A DNA stretch of 64,000 bases from Ephydatia muelleri (GCA_013339895.1 JABACO010000014.1:8537892-8601891), one strand, 5' to 3'. Shown: positions 1-10,549, numbered from the stretch's first letter. Notes: generated by a model not told the origin, from the letters alone. Numbers and translations are program-made.

Positions 1-600
1 GGATGCAGTGGCAAAAGGCTAAATGCACCATTAATAAAATTGCTACCCACCTTCCCCTCACACAAGGTGTGCTATTGAGATTAAAGAAGTGTGCACGTTA
101 CTCAGGTGTGGGTCATTCCACTATGACTTTGTATGGGAGCGTGCTTCACATCTTCAGATCATGATGCATTTACTCATATTTGTTTGTCTTTGGATGAATG
201 TTGCTTTTACGGTTTATTACGATAATAACTTGAATGGCTTACGAAATATGCTGTCCTGAATCGAGGGGGGGGGGGGGGCAAAGAAATCTGTATGGACCCC
301 ATCGTCCAATACTGTAGAGCTTGAAGAGAGGATTACGAATCTCCTTTTAAAATAAAAATCTGACTTAAGAGAAAAAAGATACGAGGGGTTTAAAAACGAG
401 GGCGTAGGGGGTACCACCCTACGCCCCTTACATTTTATTGCATTATTGTATCTTTTTTGTTTCACTTCAGATTCACATGGGAGTCACACCGATCGATTCC
501 TCGTAGTGAAAGTAACTCATTAGCACCCCAAGTACAATCTGTAGACCCTCGCTAAAACCTAAAGCGATGTAGTTAACATTATAACCTGGCCGTTCCTGAG
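1..600. repeat. Intronic repeat block, homologous to 11549-12175
   Basis: This stretch is nearly identical to 11549-12175, including a poly-G tract near 265-278 and a short hairpin near 395-427 built from GCGTAGGG and CCCTACGC. No coding sequence was recognised. It sits upstream of an ankyrin exon, and its twin sits just downstream of another, so it is probably intronic sequence that travelled with duplicated ankyrin exon units. Confidence 0.7.
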
Positions 601-1640
601 ATACGTCAACTTTGAAAGCTCATACCTTTTTTGTCTGATACAGTCATTATTGTTATCAAACTTAAGTGGAACCCATATTTAGTTATCATTTGTGAAAGGG
701 TTATATACTAAAGCGCTGATTTAAAAATTTGGATTGATCTCCATCCACACTCTGTACTTTACCTGTAGATTTATAAAATATGAAGAGAATTGATTCTTGT
801 GCTGTCGGTTAGATAAGCAATATATGAGGAGTGTGTTCAAATAATCAGTGGAGGGAACTGAAGAGGTGGTGGCACCAAAGCAGATAGATGGTGTGGGGTG
901 TAGATACACCCACTCATCCTTTGCAATGCCTTATCAGTACATACATGTGTAGTAATAAAAAACCTTGCTACATGTATCCTGCTCACACATAAAGGTGCAG
1001 CAAGGCATAAGTTTGCAAAGTTTCATATTCGAGTTAAAAAGACTTCAGACTTTCATATTAATCAAAACATACTACTTACAACATACAACGAGTATTGTTG
1101 TGGGAATGAATGTGTAGGAATTTTGCTTTTAAACTACATGTACATGTATGTTTAGAACAAGAGCAGCTTGTACGGCATCAAAGCAGATAAATGTAGATGG
1201 TGTGGGGTATAGATACTTGTTACTGTACTTATTTCATTTCATTTCTGTCACATATGTTTGTATGATAAGTCACTTTTGGAATAAATATTAATAATCAAAT
1301 GCATGTACCATTGCCATCATATCACCTTAGTTATTGCCCAGCCAGAGGTTCAGTTAATACAGCACAATAGCACACATGTAGGTGGAGCTATATGTATGGA
1401 TTACATGTAGATCATTTAGATGCCATTCTCCACACTGAATAATAACCAATAATAAGCCTCTGTGGAATGTGATCTTGCATGCCTTATGGAATGGATCCTG
1501 CGGTTATAGAGGATTAGGATATGGCTTGACTATACATGTATGAAAATAGCAAAATGGTGACATGTTGATGATACTTGAACCTTGTTTGGTTGTGGTCAAT
1601 GGATTTCACCATCACATCCCTTGTGACAGACACATATAAT
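601..1640. other. Gene-free stretch with short local repeats
   Basis: No convincing gene was found. A phrase beginning CAAAGCAGATA and ending GGTGTGGGG occurs twice (near 876 and 1180). The phrase around 951-1000 (CCTTGCTACATGTATCCTGC) recurs near 25055-25095. The sequence is AT-rich and probably intronic or intergenic. Confidence 0.5.
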
Positions 1641-1792
1641 GCTGATCTGGTGTTGTCATTTCTACACCCTCCCAACATGCACCTTCTCCCTCTGAACTTC
1701 TCTCATTCACTTCTCTTCTTCATATTCACTTTCAAACTGTTCTCTCTTCTTATGTGCATCTGTGATGCCTTTGTTCCTTCTCTCCTTACCAG

Positions 1793-1860
1793 GACAATGC
1801 AACTCCACTGTATGTGGCAAGTCAGAATGGTCATGATGATGTAGTACAGACCTTGCTGGG
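1793..1860 (+). pseudogene. Ankyrin-repeat exon, 5' part, interrupted by BEL element
   Basis: After a pyrimidine-rich tract and a CCTTACCAG acceptor, the exon opens with DNATPLYVASQNGH, the start of a canonical ankyrin repeat. It is cut after 68 nt in the codons for the LLGAG segment by the BEL/Pao element that begins at 1861. The remaining 34 nt lie at 7803-7836 and end at a GTAAGT donor. Together with one copy of the target duplication the exon is 102 nt, the same length as the intact ankyrin exons at 25698 and 29096. It therefore belonged to an ankyrin-repeat gene, most likely the upstream part of copy A or a third paralogue. Confidence 0.85.
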
Positions 1861-2004
1861 TGTTCGGTATTTTGGACTAATGTATATACGGTATACTCTG
1901 AATTAGAATGAATCGATTGTAGAATTGAATGTTCGTGTGTCCTTTGTGTGTTTGTCTATTTGGTATAAATTCGATCAACCCAGCCATAGTTTGATTATCG
2001 TATA
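1861..2004 (+). repeat. 5' LTR of BEL/Pao element (144 bp)
   Basis: It begins TGTTCGGTATTTTGG and ends ATTATCGTATA, and repeats at 7639-7797. A TATAAAT box at 1964-1970 is a candidate promoter element. The LTR is short for the family. Confidence 0.93.
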
Positions 2005-2020
2005 TGGTCCTTCGAGCCGG
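2005..2020 (+). other. Primer-binding site, tRNA-Tyr type
   Basis: TGGTCCTTCGAGCCGG directly follows the 5' LTR. Its reverse complement, CCGGCTCGAAGGACCA, is the 3' end of animal tRNA-Tyr as I know it, a 16-nt match. The gag start codon at 2032 follows only 11 nt later, so the leader is extremely short. Confidence 0.8.
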
Positions 2021-2031
2021 GACGGGTTGAA

Positions 2032-5000
2032 ATGTCAGAACAAGAAAGTCTCACACGGAAGAGAAAGATACGCGGCGGACACCGAGCATCTTGTACTCGT
2101 GTGGTAAGGGAAATTCGTGCTCTACTTACCTCTACAGATCAAAATGGGACAAAAATGAAACAGCAGAAGCGTTTTCTAGAGGAAAAACTCACTCTTTTGC
2201 GCGGTCTGGATGGGGAAATACTCGAATTGTTGCGCACCGAAGAAGAGCTTGAAGCTGAAATAGAACAGACAGACGTCTGTAACGAAGAAATTTCGTTAGC
2301 GATAGCGGAAGTCGAAGAAGTCTTGTTGAAAGTAAACCTGCAAGAAGACTCTACTGTGGACTGCGAAGAACAAGTACGCGAGAGCAGACCCACATCAAGG
2401 GCGGCAAGAACGTCAGTTGGGGGTGGTGAGACTAGCTTGCAACGTCATAGTTTATCTCTGGAAGATGTGAATTCATCAATGGAATCTAGAAACCCTCGTG
2501 TCTCGAGAGTGAAGCTGCCCAAACTTAGTTTCAAGAAATTTGGTGGAGACATTACATCTTGGTCTACGTTTTGGGATTCGTTTCATTCCGCTGTTCACTC
2601 AAACGAAGATTTGTCCAATGTGGACAAATTCAACTACCTGATTTCATTTCTGGAGGGTTCAGCTGCAGAGTGCATTTCTGGATTGACATTGACTTCTGCA
2701 AATTATGAAGAAGCAGTAGCAGTGCTTAAGCGAAGATTTGGAAACAAGCAACAGATAGTCAATCGGCATATGGAAGCTCTCTTGGAGCTTGAGACCGTCA
2801 CATCTATTCACGACATCCAACCCCTTCGAACCCTGTGTGACAAGATTGAGTCTCATGTAAGAAGCCTGAATTCTTTAGGTGTCCCATCGTCTTCATATGG
2901 CAGCCTTTTGTCATCTATTGTTATGAACAAGATGCCCCAGGAGATCAGACTTGTTGTTAGCAGGAAGCTTGTTGATTGTGAATGGGGCTTTGACGAATTT
3001 ATCAAGATTGTGGAGGAAGAGGTTGACGCGAGGGAAAGGGCATCTCTTGTTGCTAGTTCAACAATGGCTGCACCACGGAAATCGAAAGACAGGCCCACTG
3101 CTACATCACTTCTCTCTAGTGAATCCACATGCTGTACCTACTGTGGAAGGGCTCATCCTTCAAGTTGCTGTCGCGCAATTAGCAGTGTGACTGACCGAAA
3201 GGAATTCCTAGTAAAATCAGGACGATGTTTTCAGTGCCTAAAAAAGGGTCACCTAAGCAAGGACTGTAGATCAAAGGCAAACTGTCAGAACTGCCGAGGT
3301 AGGCATCATACTAGTATATGCTACAAAACTTCTGGTACCTCAAGGGAATGCAACAGTTCTACTCCTGCAGCTGGCCCACCTACGAGTTCAGCTGCGCCTG
3401 CATCTGATTCTGCTAGAAACCCGACACAACGCCCTAGTTCCTCAGCATTATTGATGCACCTAGACCCGAAAACACCAGTACTGCTTCAGACTGCAAAGGC
3501 AATTGTCAGAGCACCTCATCGTCAACACCCTTCATGTTGTGCAAGAATCATTCTTGATACGGGTAGCCAGAGATCCTATGTAACAAATCGTTTGAAGGAG
3601 TCTCTATCACTGGAATCTGAACAAGTGGAGGAGATGCTTATAAAGACTTTTGGTACAGAGAAGCACACGAAACATTCCTGCCCAGTGGTGACACTCTCTA
3701 TGGACACGAAGGATGGTCGTCAGCTGCAATTGCAGTTCCTCACTGTCCCTCTCATCTGTGAGCCCTTGTCTGGACAACCGGTAGTCTGTGCTGCTGAAAG
3801 ATACCCTCACCTGAGTAAGCTGGAATTAGCTGATGCAGTTGAAGATGGAGATAATTTAGACGTTGACGTCCTTATTGGGTCAGACCATTATTGGAAGGTC
3901 GTCAGTGGAAGGGTTATACAAGCTGCTCATGGACCTACGGCATTAAAGACAAAATTTGGTTGGGTACTTTCAGGACCAGCACATGGGCTATCTAATGGGA
4001 GTCATGGAGCAAATCTGCTTATCACCCATACCTTGAGAATAGATGCTGCATTAGAACAGCAGAGTGATAGTGACTTGGATGCAAGCTTAAAAAGGCTTTG
4101 GGACCTGGAGATACTGGGAATTAAGGAGGATGAGTCATCGATTTACGAGAAATTCACCACAAGTGTACAACATCACGAAGGGAGGTACGAAGTGGAACTA
4201 CCCTGGAAGGAGACTCACCCCACGTTGCCAGATAATCTGGATTTGAGTCAAGCAAGACTGCGAAATCTTTTGCTGCGTCTGAGAAAGGATCAATGCATCC
4301 TTCGAGAGTATGATAGTGTTATCAAGAATCAGTTAAGCAGTGGAATCATTGAAGTCGTAGAGAAGCCATTGGACGGAGTAATCGGTAGGACTCACTACCT
4401 TCCGCACCATGCTGTTATCCGAAAAGACAAGCTAACAACTAAGCTTAGGATCGTCTATGACGCCTCAGCTAGAGGAACTGGTGCATCCCTGAACGACTGT
4501 TTATACAGTGGACCCAACTTTGGGCAAAATATCATGGCCATCTTGCTTAGATTTCGCACCCACAAGATTGGAATTGTTGGTGATATTGAGAAGGCCTTCT
4601 TGATGATATCCATAGCACCAAAGGATCGTGATGTTCTGCGTTTTTTGTGGATTGATAGTATTGACAAGGTGTTACCAAGAATAATGACGTTCAGATTCAA
4701 GCGAGTTGTGTTTGGAGTATCGGCAAGTCCGTTCCTGCTGAATGCCACCATACAACATCACATGAAGAGTTATGAAACGGAAGATGCAGCCTTTGTGAGA
4801 AGATTTCTGAGGTCTATATATGTAGATGATGTTGTGAGCGGAGCCAAGGATCTTAAAGAGGCATCAGCATTCTACCACAAGTGCAAGAGTCGGCTGCTGG
4901 CAGGAGGGTTTAACCTTCGCAAAATCATCTCAAATTCAGCGCAACTCCAGCACAGAGCCAGTCATAAGGAATTGGAAGTTCACCAAGCTGTCAAGGTGGA

Positions 5001-7344
5001 AGATGTAGAAGAAGAAGACCAGTCTTATGCAAAGAACACTTTGGGAGATAAACAGGCCACTTCTTCACACGAGCACAAGGTTCTTGGTGTGAATTGGAGT
5101 TTCAAGAAAGATGAGTTTGTGTTTGACCTTCGCTTCATTTCAACTATGGCTGCTGAATTGGAACTTACTAAGGCTGTTGTCGTCAGCTTGACATCAAGGA
5201 TATATGACCCTCTCGGGATCGTTTCTCCAGTTACTGTGCAACTGAAGATGATGTGTCAGGAACTTTGTGAAGCCAAGGTCGATTGGAACGAGACACTGTG
5301 TGAGGAAATGATGACCAAGTGGAAAGCACTGATGACCAACATAGCACAAATGAGTCCAGTCACCGTGCCAAGGTTTTACCTGGCTGGTTTAGACAACTTA
5401 TGTGGCACCTGTACACTTCAAGGCTTCTGTGATGCTTCACTCAAGGCCTATGCAGCGGTAGTCTATCTTAGGATTCAGACTGTTGCAGGTTGTGTTGTTC
5501 GACTCGTCGCTTCCAAATCTCGAGTTGCACCTGTACGTACTCAGACAATTCCACGTCTGGAACTCCTGTCTGCACTACTTCTTGCTAAACTGTTGTCCAA
5601 TGTTATGGCAGCTCTTGCAGCAGAGTTGAAGTTAGATGTACCTGTTTGCTACACTGATTCAAGGGTAGCGCTCTATTGGATACAGGGTCAACACAAAGAA
5701 TGGAAGCAATATGTTCAAAATCGTGTGGATGCTATCAGAAAACTTGTGCCGGTTGAATGTTGGAGACATTGCTCTGGTCATAGCAACCCTGCTGACTTAC
5801 CATCAAGAGGTTCCAGTCTGTGTGATGTACAAACTAGATCTTTGTGGCTACAGGGACCGGATTGGCTTAAAGGTGACCTTGAACCTGACAAGTGCATTTC
5901 AGGGACGATGCCTGAGGAATGCCAACAGGAACTCAAGATGAAGATCACTCACAATCTCCTGGTAGTTGAAGCAAGTAACCTCAGTGAAATCCTTGATTGT
6001 GAAGAGTACAGTTCTTTCAGGAGATTGTTGCGGGTAACAGCCAATGTCCTTTTATTCATTGAACGTCTAAAGCGTAAGGTGAAGGGGGAACGGAATGATG
6101 AAGGATCTCTCCAGCTGGAGAGTCTCCTGGTTCAAGCTGAATTATACTGGTTAAGGGTATCCCAAGTCTCATTGCCACAGCACAAGCAGTTTGTCCAATG
6201 GAAGCAACAATTTGGTTTGTTTTCTGATCCTGACGGTCTGTGGAGATGTGGTGGAAGATTAGAAAATGCAGACATTTCTGATACGGCAAAGTCACCAATC
6301 CTGCTTAACGTAGCGCACTACATCACCAGGCTTATTGTTACTCATGCCCATGAAAGTCTGATGCATAGTGGAGTAAAAGATACCTTAACGCAGTTAAGGT
6401 CACGATTTTGGATCGTAAAGGGTAGACAGTTTGTCCGAAAAACACTACATAAGTGTATGATCTGCAGACGATTCACCGGAAAGTCCTACTGTTGTCCAGC
6501 ACCACCTCCTTTGCCTGAATGTCGAGTGAAGGAAGCATTTGCATTTAGTAGCATCGGTGTGGATTTTGCGGGACCCCTGTATGTGAAGAACCCTGAAAAG
6601 GCATGGATTTGTTTGTACACTTGTTGTGCCACACGAGCGGTGCACCTTGACATACTTACCGACTTGAGCACAGATTCATTCATTCGTAGCTTCAGAAGGT
6701 TTGTTGCACGAAGAGGCTTTCCGAACCGAGTCATTTCAGACAATGGGAAGACATTTAAAGGAGCAGATAAGGCCATTCAAGCAATGTTAAGACACTCAAT
6801 GGTTAAAAAATTCCTCTCTGATCTAAACATCAAGTGGCAGTTCAATGTGGAGAGAGCACCCTGGTGGGGTGGACTGTTTGAACGATTGATTAGATCTATG
6901 AAGCAATGCCTAAGGAGAGTCATTGGCCGAGCGAGGCTGTCGCTTGATGAACTTTCAACTGCAGTTGTTGAAGTGGAAGGAACTTTGAATTCACGACCTC
7001 TTACATATGTGTCTACTGAAGAACTAGAAGAGCCATTGACACCATCCCATCTTCTTGTGGGACATCGAATATTCAATATGCCTCAGCCTAACTACAGTGG
7101 TGATGAGGACTATGAGAATGATGTACCAGCTACTGGTCTAACACAGAGATTCAAATATTTAAATACAGTACTCACTCATTTCTGGAATAGATGGAGGAAA
7201 GAATACCTAAGTGAACTCCGGGAAGGGCATCGCTATTCAAAGAAGAATGGTGGTAACAAGATCAAAATAGCTGTGGGCGATGTGGTATTAGTGCATGATC
7301 AAGATTTACCTCGAACCGCTAGCTGTTGTCGAGCGCTTGATTGA
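2032..7344 (+). CDS. BEL/Pao gag-pol polyprotein, C-terminal frameshift
   Basis: The frame has 1,770 codons. Residues about 1-110 form a charged coiled coil, followed by a DUF1759-like gag segment. Cysteine/histidine knuckles lie near residues 367-425 (for example CFQCLKKGHLSKDC). The aspartic protease motif DTGSQ starts at about residue 509. The reverse transcriptase (Peptidase_A17 type) has YVDD at 930-933. RNase H follows, with GFCDAS near 1132. Integrase has its zinc-binding histidines and cysteines near 1438-1478 and a DDE core with VDF (about 1510), SDNGK (about 1570) and the glutamate in FERLIRSM (about 1617). The frame stops early at 7344; the rest of the DUF5641-like tail continues in another frame at 7295-7606. 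The first ATG after the primer site was taken as the start. The remainder of the frame is open, so decay has barely begun. Confidence 0.93.
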   Translation: MSEQESLTRKRKIRGGHRASCTRVVREIRALLTSTDQNGTKMKQQKRFLEEKLTLLRGLDGEILELLRTEEELEAEIEQTDVCNEEISLAIAEVEEVLLKVNLQEDSTVDCEEQVRESRPTSRAARTSVGGGETSLQRHSLSLEDVNSSMESRNPRVSRVKLPKLSFKKFGGDITSWSTFWDSFHSAVHSNEDLSNVDKFNYLISFLEGSAAECISGLTLTSANYEEAVAVLKRRFGNKQQIVNRHMEALLELETVTSIHDIQPLRTLCDKIESHVRSLNSLGVPSSSYGSLLSSIVMNKMPQEIRLVVSRKLVDCEWGFDEFIKIVEEEVDARERASLVASSTMAAPRKSKDRPTATSLLSSESTCCTYCGRAHPSSCCRAISSVTDRKEFLVKSGRCFQCLKKGHLSKDCRSKANCQNCRGRHHTSICYKTSGTSRECNSSTPAAGPPTSSAAPASDSARNPTQRPSSSALLMHLDPKTPVLLQTAKAIVRAPHRQHPSCCARIILDTGSQRSYVTNRLKESLSLESEQVEEMLIKTFGTEKHTKHSCPVVTLSMDTKDGRQLQLQFLTVPLICEPLSGQPVVCAAERYPHLSKLELADAVEDGDNLDVDVLIGSDHYWKVVSGRVIQAAHGPTALKTKFGWVLSGPAHGLSNGSHGANLLITHTLRIDAALEQQSDSDLDASLKRLWDLEILGIKEDESSIYEKFTTSVQHHEGRYEVELPWKETHPTLPDNLDLSQARLRNLLLRLRKDQCILREYDSVIKNQLSSGIIEVVEKPLDGVIGRTHYLPHHAVIRKDKLTTKLRIVYDASARGTGASLNDCLYSGPNFGQNIMAILLRFRTHKIGIVGDIEKAFLMISIAPKDRDVLRFLWIDSIDKVLPRIMTFRFKRVVFGVSASPFLLNATIQHHMKSYETEDAAFVRRFLRSIYVDDVVSGAKDLKEASAFYHKCKSRLLAGGFNLRKIISNSAQLQHRASHKELEVHQAVKVEDVEEEDQSYAKNTLGDKQATSSHEHKVLGVNWSFKKDEFVFDLRFISTMAAELELTKAVVVSLTSRIYDPLGIVSPVTVQLKMMCQELCEAKVDWNETLCEEMMTKWKALMTNIAQMSPVTVPRFYLAGLDNLCGTCTLQGFCDASLKAYAAVVYLRIQTVAGCVVRLVASKSRVAPVRTQTIPRLELLSALLLAKLLSNVMAALAAELKLDVPVCYTDSRVALYWIQGQHKEWKQYVQNRVDAIRKLVPVECWRHCSGHSNPADLPSRGSSLCDVQTRSLWLQGPDWLKGDLEPDKCISGTMPEECQQELKMKITHNLLVVEASNLSEILDCEEYSSFRRLLRVTANVLLFIERLKRKVKGERNDEGSLQLESLLVQAELYWLRVSQVSLPQHKQFVQWKQQFGLFSDPDGLWRCGGRLENADISDTAKSPILLNVAHYITRLIVTHAHESLMHSGVKDTLTQLRSRFWIVKGRQFVRKTLHKCMICRRFTGKSYCCPAPPPLPECRVKEAFAFSSIGVDFAGPLYVKNPEKAWICLYTCCATRAVHLDILTDLSTDSFIRSFRRFVARRGFPNRVISDNGKTFKGADKAIQAMLRHSMVKKFLSDLNIKWQFNVERAPWWGGLFERLIRSMKQCLRRVIGRARLSLDELSTAVVEVEGTLNSRPLTYVSTEELEEPLTPSHLLVGHRIFNMPQPNYSGDEDYENDVPATGLTQRFKYLNTVLTHFWNRWRKEYLSELREGHRYSKKNGGNKIKIAVGDVVLVHDQDLPRTASCCRALD

Positions 7345-7606
7345 AGGTACTGATGGAGAGATTCGAGCAGCAGAAATTAGGGTCAAGTCCGGAAAACAAG
7401 CATCGTCACTATTCCGACGTTCTGTTCAACATTTGTACCCATTGGAATTAAACCAAGCTCAAGATGTACTTCCGCCAAGCATTGCAGTCACTGTGGAACA
7501 AGAAGCTACCTTGCCACCACCACCTGAACCACGTCCAAGGAGAACAGCTGCACAGAGAGCTGGGCAAAGGATCCGTGCTATGTGTTCTGAGCTAAACTCC
7601 GATTAG
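7295..7606 (+). pseudogene. Frame-shifted C-terminal tail of BEL/Pao polyprotein
   Basis: This frame overlaps the end of the main polyprotein. It carries the expected continuation of the tail, including LAVVERLIEGTDGEIRAAEI and the PLEL motif typical of BEL/Pao polyprotein ends. The main frame and this one appear to be separated by a small deletion near 7310-7325. It then becomes proline-rich and stops just before the purine tract. Confidence 0.8.
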
Positions 7607-7627
7607 TTGACTACCATGGTAGTCAAC

Positions 7628-7638
7628 TGGGGGGAGTG
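7628..7638 (+). other. Polypurine tract of BEL/Pao element
   Basis: The run TGGGGGGAGTG lies immediately upstream of the 3' LTR, in the position expected of the plus-strand primer. Confidence 0.8.
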
Positions 7639-7797
7639 TGTTCGGTATTTTGGACTAATGTATATACGGTATACTCTGAATTAGAATGAATCGATTGTAG
7701 AATTGAATGTTCGTGTGTCCTTTGTGTGTTTGTCTATTTGGTATAAATTCGATCAACCCAGCCATAGTTTGATCAGCCATAGTTTGATTATCGTATA
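7639..7797 (+). repeat. 3' LTR of BEL/Pao element (159 bp)
   Basis: It matches the 5' LTR throughout, except for a 15-bp tandem duplication (CAGCCATAGTTTGAT) near its end. That accounts exactly for the length difference of 159 versus 144 bp. Confidence 0.93.
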
Positions 7798-7802
7798 CTG
7801 GG

Positions 7803-7836
7803 AGCTAGTGCTGGAGTAAATATAGCAACATCTAAT
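7803..7836 (+). pseudogene. Ankyrin-repeat exon, 3' part, downstream of BEL element
   Basis: This is the remainder of the exon that begins at 1793. It reads AGAGVNIATSN-like ankyrin sequence (here with ASAG) and ends at a GTAAGT donor at 7837, as in the other ankyrin exons. Confidence 0.82.
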
Positions 7837-8928
7837 GTAAGTGATGTTTATAAGTTGTGGAGAGATGTATATGAGCTAATGAGGGTATGGAGGTGCATGT
7901 ACAGTATCGGCCAAAATAAACATCACAGTTCGTCTTCGTACTAAGATGGTTGCATTATGCAGTACGATCGAATAAAACTATTCAAAAACTAGTCCTAAGA
8001 CTTAGCCGACCGTTGGCACCTTCATGTGTTAATAGTGTTACAATTTAGCGGAACGTCATCGTGCTTGCGCACGCAACTTTGTATGCTAGCGGAGCTCGTG
8101 GTTTAGTCGAGAAGATGATGCTTCAAATGTCTCGAGAAAGCAACAGTGCGTTGTAGTTTCATCTTCAGTGCTCATTTGTTCTTCGACATTAAAATCCATT
8201 GGTCGAAAACAAGGTAGTGACCGCTGAAATTGAAGCGCTTGTCACAAGCGCTTCAATTTCAGCCTTCACTTTGGATAATCGACCGGAACCTTGTTTTCGA
8301 CCAATCGGTTGTTTCTTCATATCTGTACCACTTAAGAAAGAGATACACGTTTTCCCGCGTACAAGATAGTTTCTCCTCCTTCAGCATTTTGCCATAGATT
8401 ATTCTAAATAATCTATGCTGTATGTTAATTGCTGCCCCTCCTTCCACAACACATACATGTTCACAAAAGGTGTGCTATCGAGATTAAAGAAGCATCTCCT
8501 TAAGGGAAAGCCAAAACCCCTGTAGAAAACTAATCCACATGTGTAATAGGAAAAACCCTCTATCTAGCACAGCCCAGCCACATACATTCAATATACTGTA
8601 CCATGAATAATATTTCTTGTCTAATTCAATACTTTCAATCCACATGAAAGTGTATCTCCAGCAGCATGCCTTACATGTACATGGTATCCCCACAGTCCCA
8701 TATCACATAACAATTGGTGTAGCGTTGCCTGTGCATACCAACTTAATAAGACACGATAGACAAACAAAGAACGGGCTGTACAGTTGGGAGTTATATTCCC
8801 AACTGCTTAGTAACCGACAAACAATACACTTGGGTCCATACACAACTGTTCTGTCTTCTCTAGTAGCAACTCCCTAAGTCTTGTGTAGCTGATCCCTCTC
8901 CCCTCCCTCCCACCCCTGATTCACACAA
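7837..8928. other. Intron-like stretch with a nested hairpin
   Basis: The first part resembles the intron following other ankyrin exons (compare 11483-11560). The rest shows no gene. It contains the inverted repeat listed at 8198-8305. Short reading frames here have no recognisable domains. Confidence 0.45.
8198..8305. repeat. Nested inverted repeat (small MITE-like element)
   Basis: The outer arms are ATTGGTCGAAAACAAGGT (8198-8215) and its complement at 8288-8305. Within them lies a perfect 19-bp hairpin (8223-8241 and 8245-8263) with a 3-nt loop. A transcript would fold into a strong stem. It is probably a tiny non-autonomous element; no target duplication was confirmed. Confidence 0.75.
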
Positions 8929-9624
8929 TCACTGCCCACTTTTTGCCCAAAGCACTTTGCCATGCTCTTGTGTACACAAACCACCCATGCTGAAATATCT
9001 CTCCATCATGGCTACCGGGTATGTAGGTGTCCCTGTACGAGCAATTACCAGGGTGGAACCCTTCCTGTACTGATCTGTCTTGCTAGACGTTATATTTATG
9101 GTCATGCTTTCTGTGCCAAATGCAATATCAGAGCACTGCAACTTGAACAACTCATCACAATGCATAAAACCAGCAAATGCCACCAGGCATAGTACTAACA
9201 GTCTGACATCAGACAATGATGGTTTCTGCCCCACCAAGTCTACCATTGCTTTTAACATATCTGCAATGACAGGCTCCTTGCACATCTTTGGCTGCACCAA
9301 CTCACTCCTGAGCCCTGCCAGTGTCACCTGCACTAATGGTGCATCCCCCACTGATGGCAAACCAGCCACCTGATGCAGCCAGGCACCAGTACTTGCACTG
9401 CCTCCTCTGTTGCAGCTCACGACTCAACAGACTCACCCAGATGTTGGAGGTAAGAGTGCCAAGTGGATTTCATGCACAGGGAACACCGGAATGCCTTGCC
9501 TTGCCTCTGCCCACAGTTTCCATCTCTTGAAGGCACCCAGGTACAGCGCCGTCCACCCACACTCGCACGCGAACGACTCACTAACACTTGCATTCGAGTA
9601 GACTTGACTATAGCACGCCAGCAC
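8929..9624 (-). pseudogene. Tyrosine recombinase fragment of DIRS-like element
   Basis: The N-terminal SAM-like part (around YSNASVSESFA and LGAFKRWKLWAEARQG) lies at 9433-9624. The catalytic domain starts in another frame at 9420-8929, with VRLLVLCLVAFAGF, the CDELFKLQCSDI box and SSKTDQYRKG. In related recombinases the box after AGF reads LRFDEL, with the first catalytic arginine; here it reads MHCDEL, so that arginine appears lost. The frame runs out before the HxxR and tyrosine motifs. Confidence 0.75.
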
Positions 9625-9654
9625 ACCATGTTCCGTCTTACTGATACTAAGAAC

Positions 9655-10012
9655 TCACTGGCCACACCCATCGATCCTCAAAACCCCACATGCACTGGCC
9701 ACACCCTTCGACCCTCACAACTTCACACTCACTGGCCACACCCATCGATCCTCACTCACTGGCCACACCCATTGACCATCACTGGCCACACCCAGGGGCC
9801 CTCATAGCAGTCAGGAATATATTCCCTTCCATATATGAGGTTCAACATAACTCATGTACATGTAGACATCTTGTTTATATATACCAGCTGCAAACATCCT
9901 ACCTGATACACTACACCTCCTCACACTCACAGACCACACCCATCAACCCTCACTCATTGGCCACACCCATTGATCCTCACAACTCTACCAGGCTTGCCAC
10001 CACTCACTGGCT
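9655..10012. repeat. GGCCACACCCA-type minisatellite inside DIRS-like remnant
   Basis: Units of about 25-40 bp built around CACTGGCCACACCCATCGAT and CCTCACAACTCCACACTCA repeat irregularly at 9655-9795 and 9925-10012. They flank a less repetitive core. The same array occurs at 26588-26990, so it predates the copying of this element. Confidence 0.75.
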
Positions 10013-10543
10013 TACTACTAACAGTCTGACAATAAGATTTAATATAGCAATCTTTAACAATTCTGTTTGCAAGTGTGGCTGTCGACTACCCACCAGTACT
10101 CTCATATTACACAGCTTGTGTGCAATGGAGTCCAGTACCCTAAGCACCACCACCATTTCCCTTCCCGTAGAACTCTGGGCTGCTTCTCCTGGCAACCAAC
10201 TACCCTGTGCAACATGCAGGCCATGCTCCACTGTATACCCCCCTGAATACACCAACCTAATGGCTGAAGGGCTAAGCCATATAGGCTGGGCATTATATTG
10301 GGCCACACAACTAGATGATCTCCAAAACTCTAACTCCCGCTGCACACCTCGGTTGATCTCTAAGTGCTCACACCATGCATGTCTGGACCACAGCAAGACG
10401 TACAAACTCCTAGTCATAATCCTAGACATTGGCCCCAAAGCCAACCCCATGGAAATAATCTTGCCTACCAAACTAGCAATAAACCGTGCATTCAGATGTG
10501 TGGCTACCCCAGTGATCTGCAACATGGCACGCAACACTGCCAA
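10004..10543 (-). pseudogene. RNase H-like region of DIRS-like element
   Basis: A 179-codon minus frame contains GKIISMGLALGPMSRIMTRSLY and later RGVQRELEFW, matching the connection/RNase H part of DIRS pol proteins, in which a GKI.S...ALG...R..TR.LY pattern precedes the catalytic aspartates. The downstream half drifts away from the family, so a frameshift or decay is likely. Confidence 0.65.
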
Positions 10544-10549
10544 CTTAGC

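Larger units (their letters stand above)
1861..7797 (+). mobile_element. BEL/Pao LTR retrotransposon, nearly intact, 5.9 kb
   Basis: The element is bounded by direct repeats (LTRs 1861-2004 and 7639-7797) and flanked by a perfect 5-bp duplication CTGGG (1856-1860 and 7798-7802). It carries a tRNA primer-binding site, one long gag-pol frame and a purine-rich tract before the 3' LTR. The domain order gag, zinc knuckles, protease, reverse transcriptase, RNase H, integrase with a YVDD box is that of BEL/Pao elements, and no envelope gene is seen. The two LTRs are the same apart from a 15-bp tandem duplication in the 3' copy, which implies a recent insertion. A frameshift near 7315 in the extreme C-terminal coding part probably makes this copy defective. 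Confidence 0.95.

Noticed and set aside
7915-8180. Possible Tc1-type element
   Set aside because: A few words resemble transposon ends, but no paired inverted repeat or transposase motif was found.
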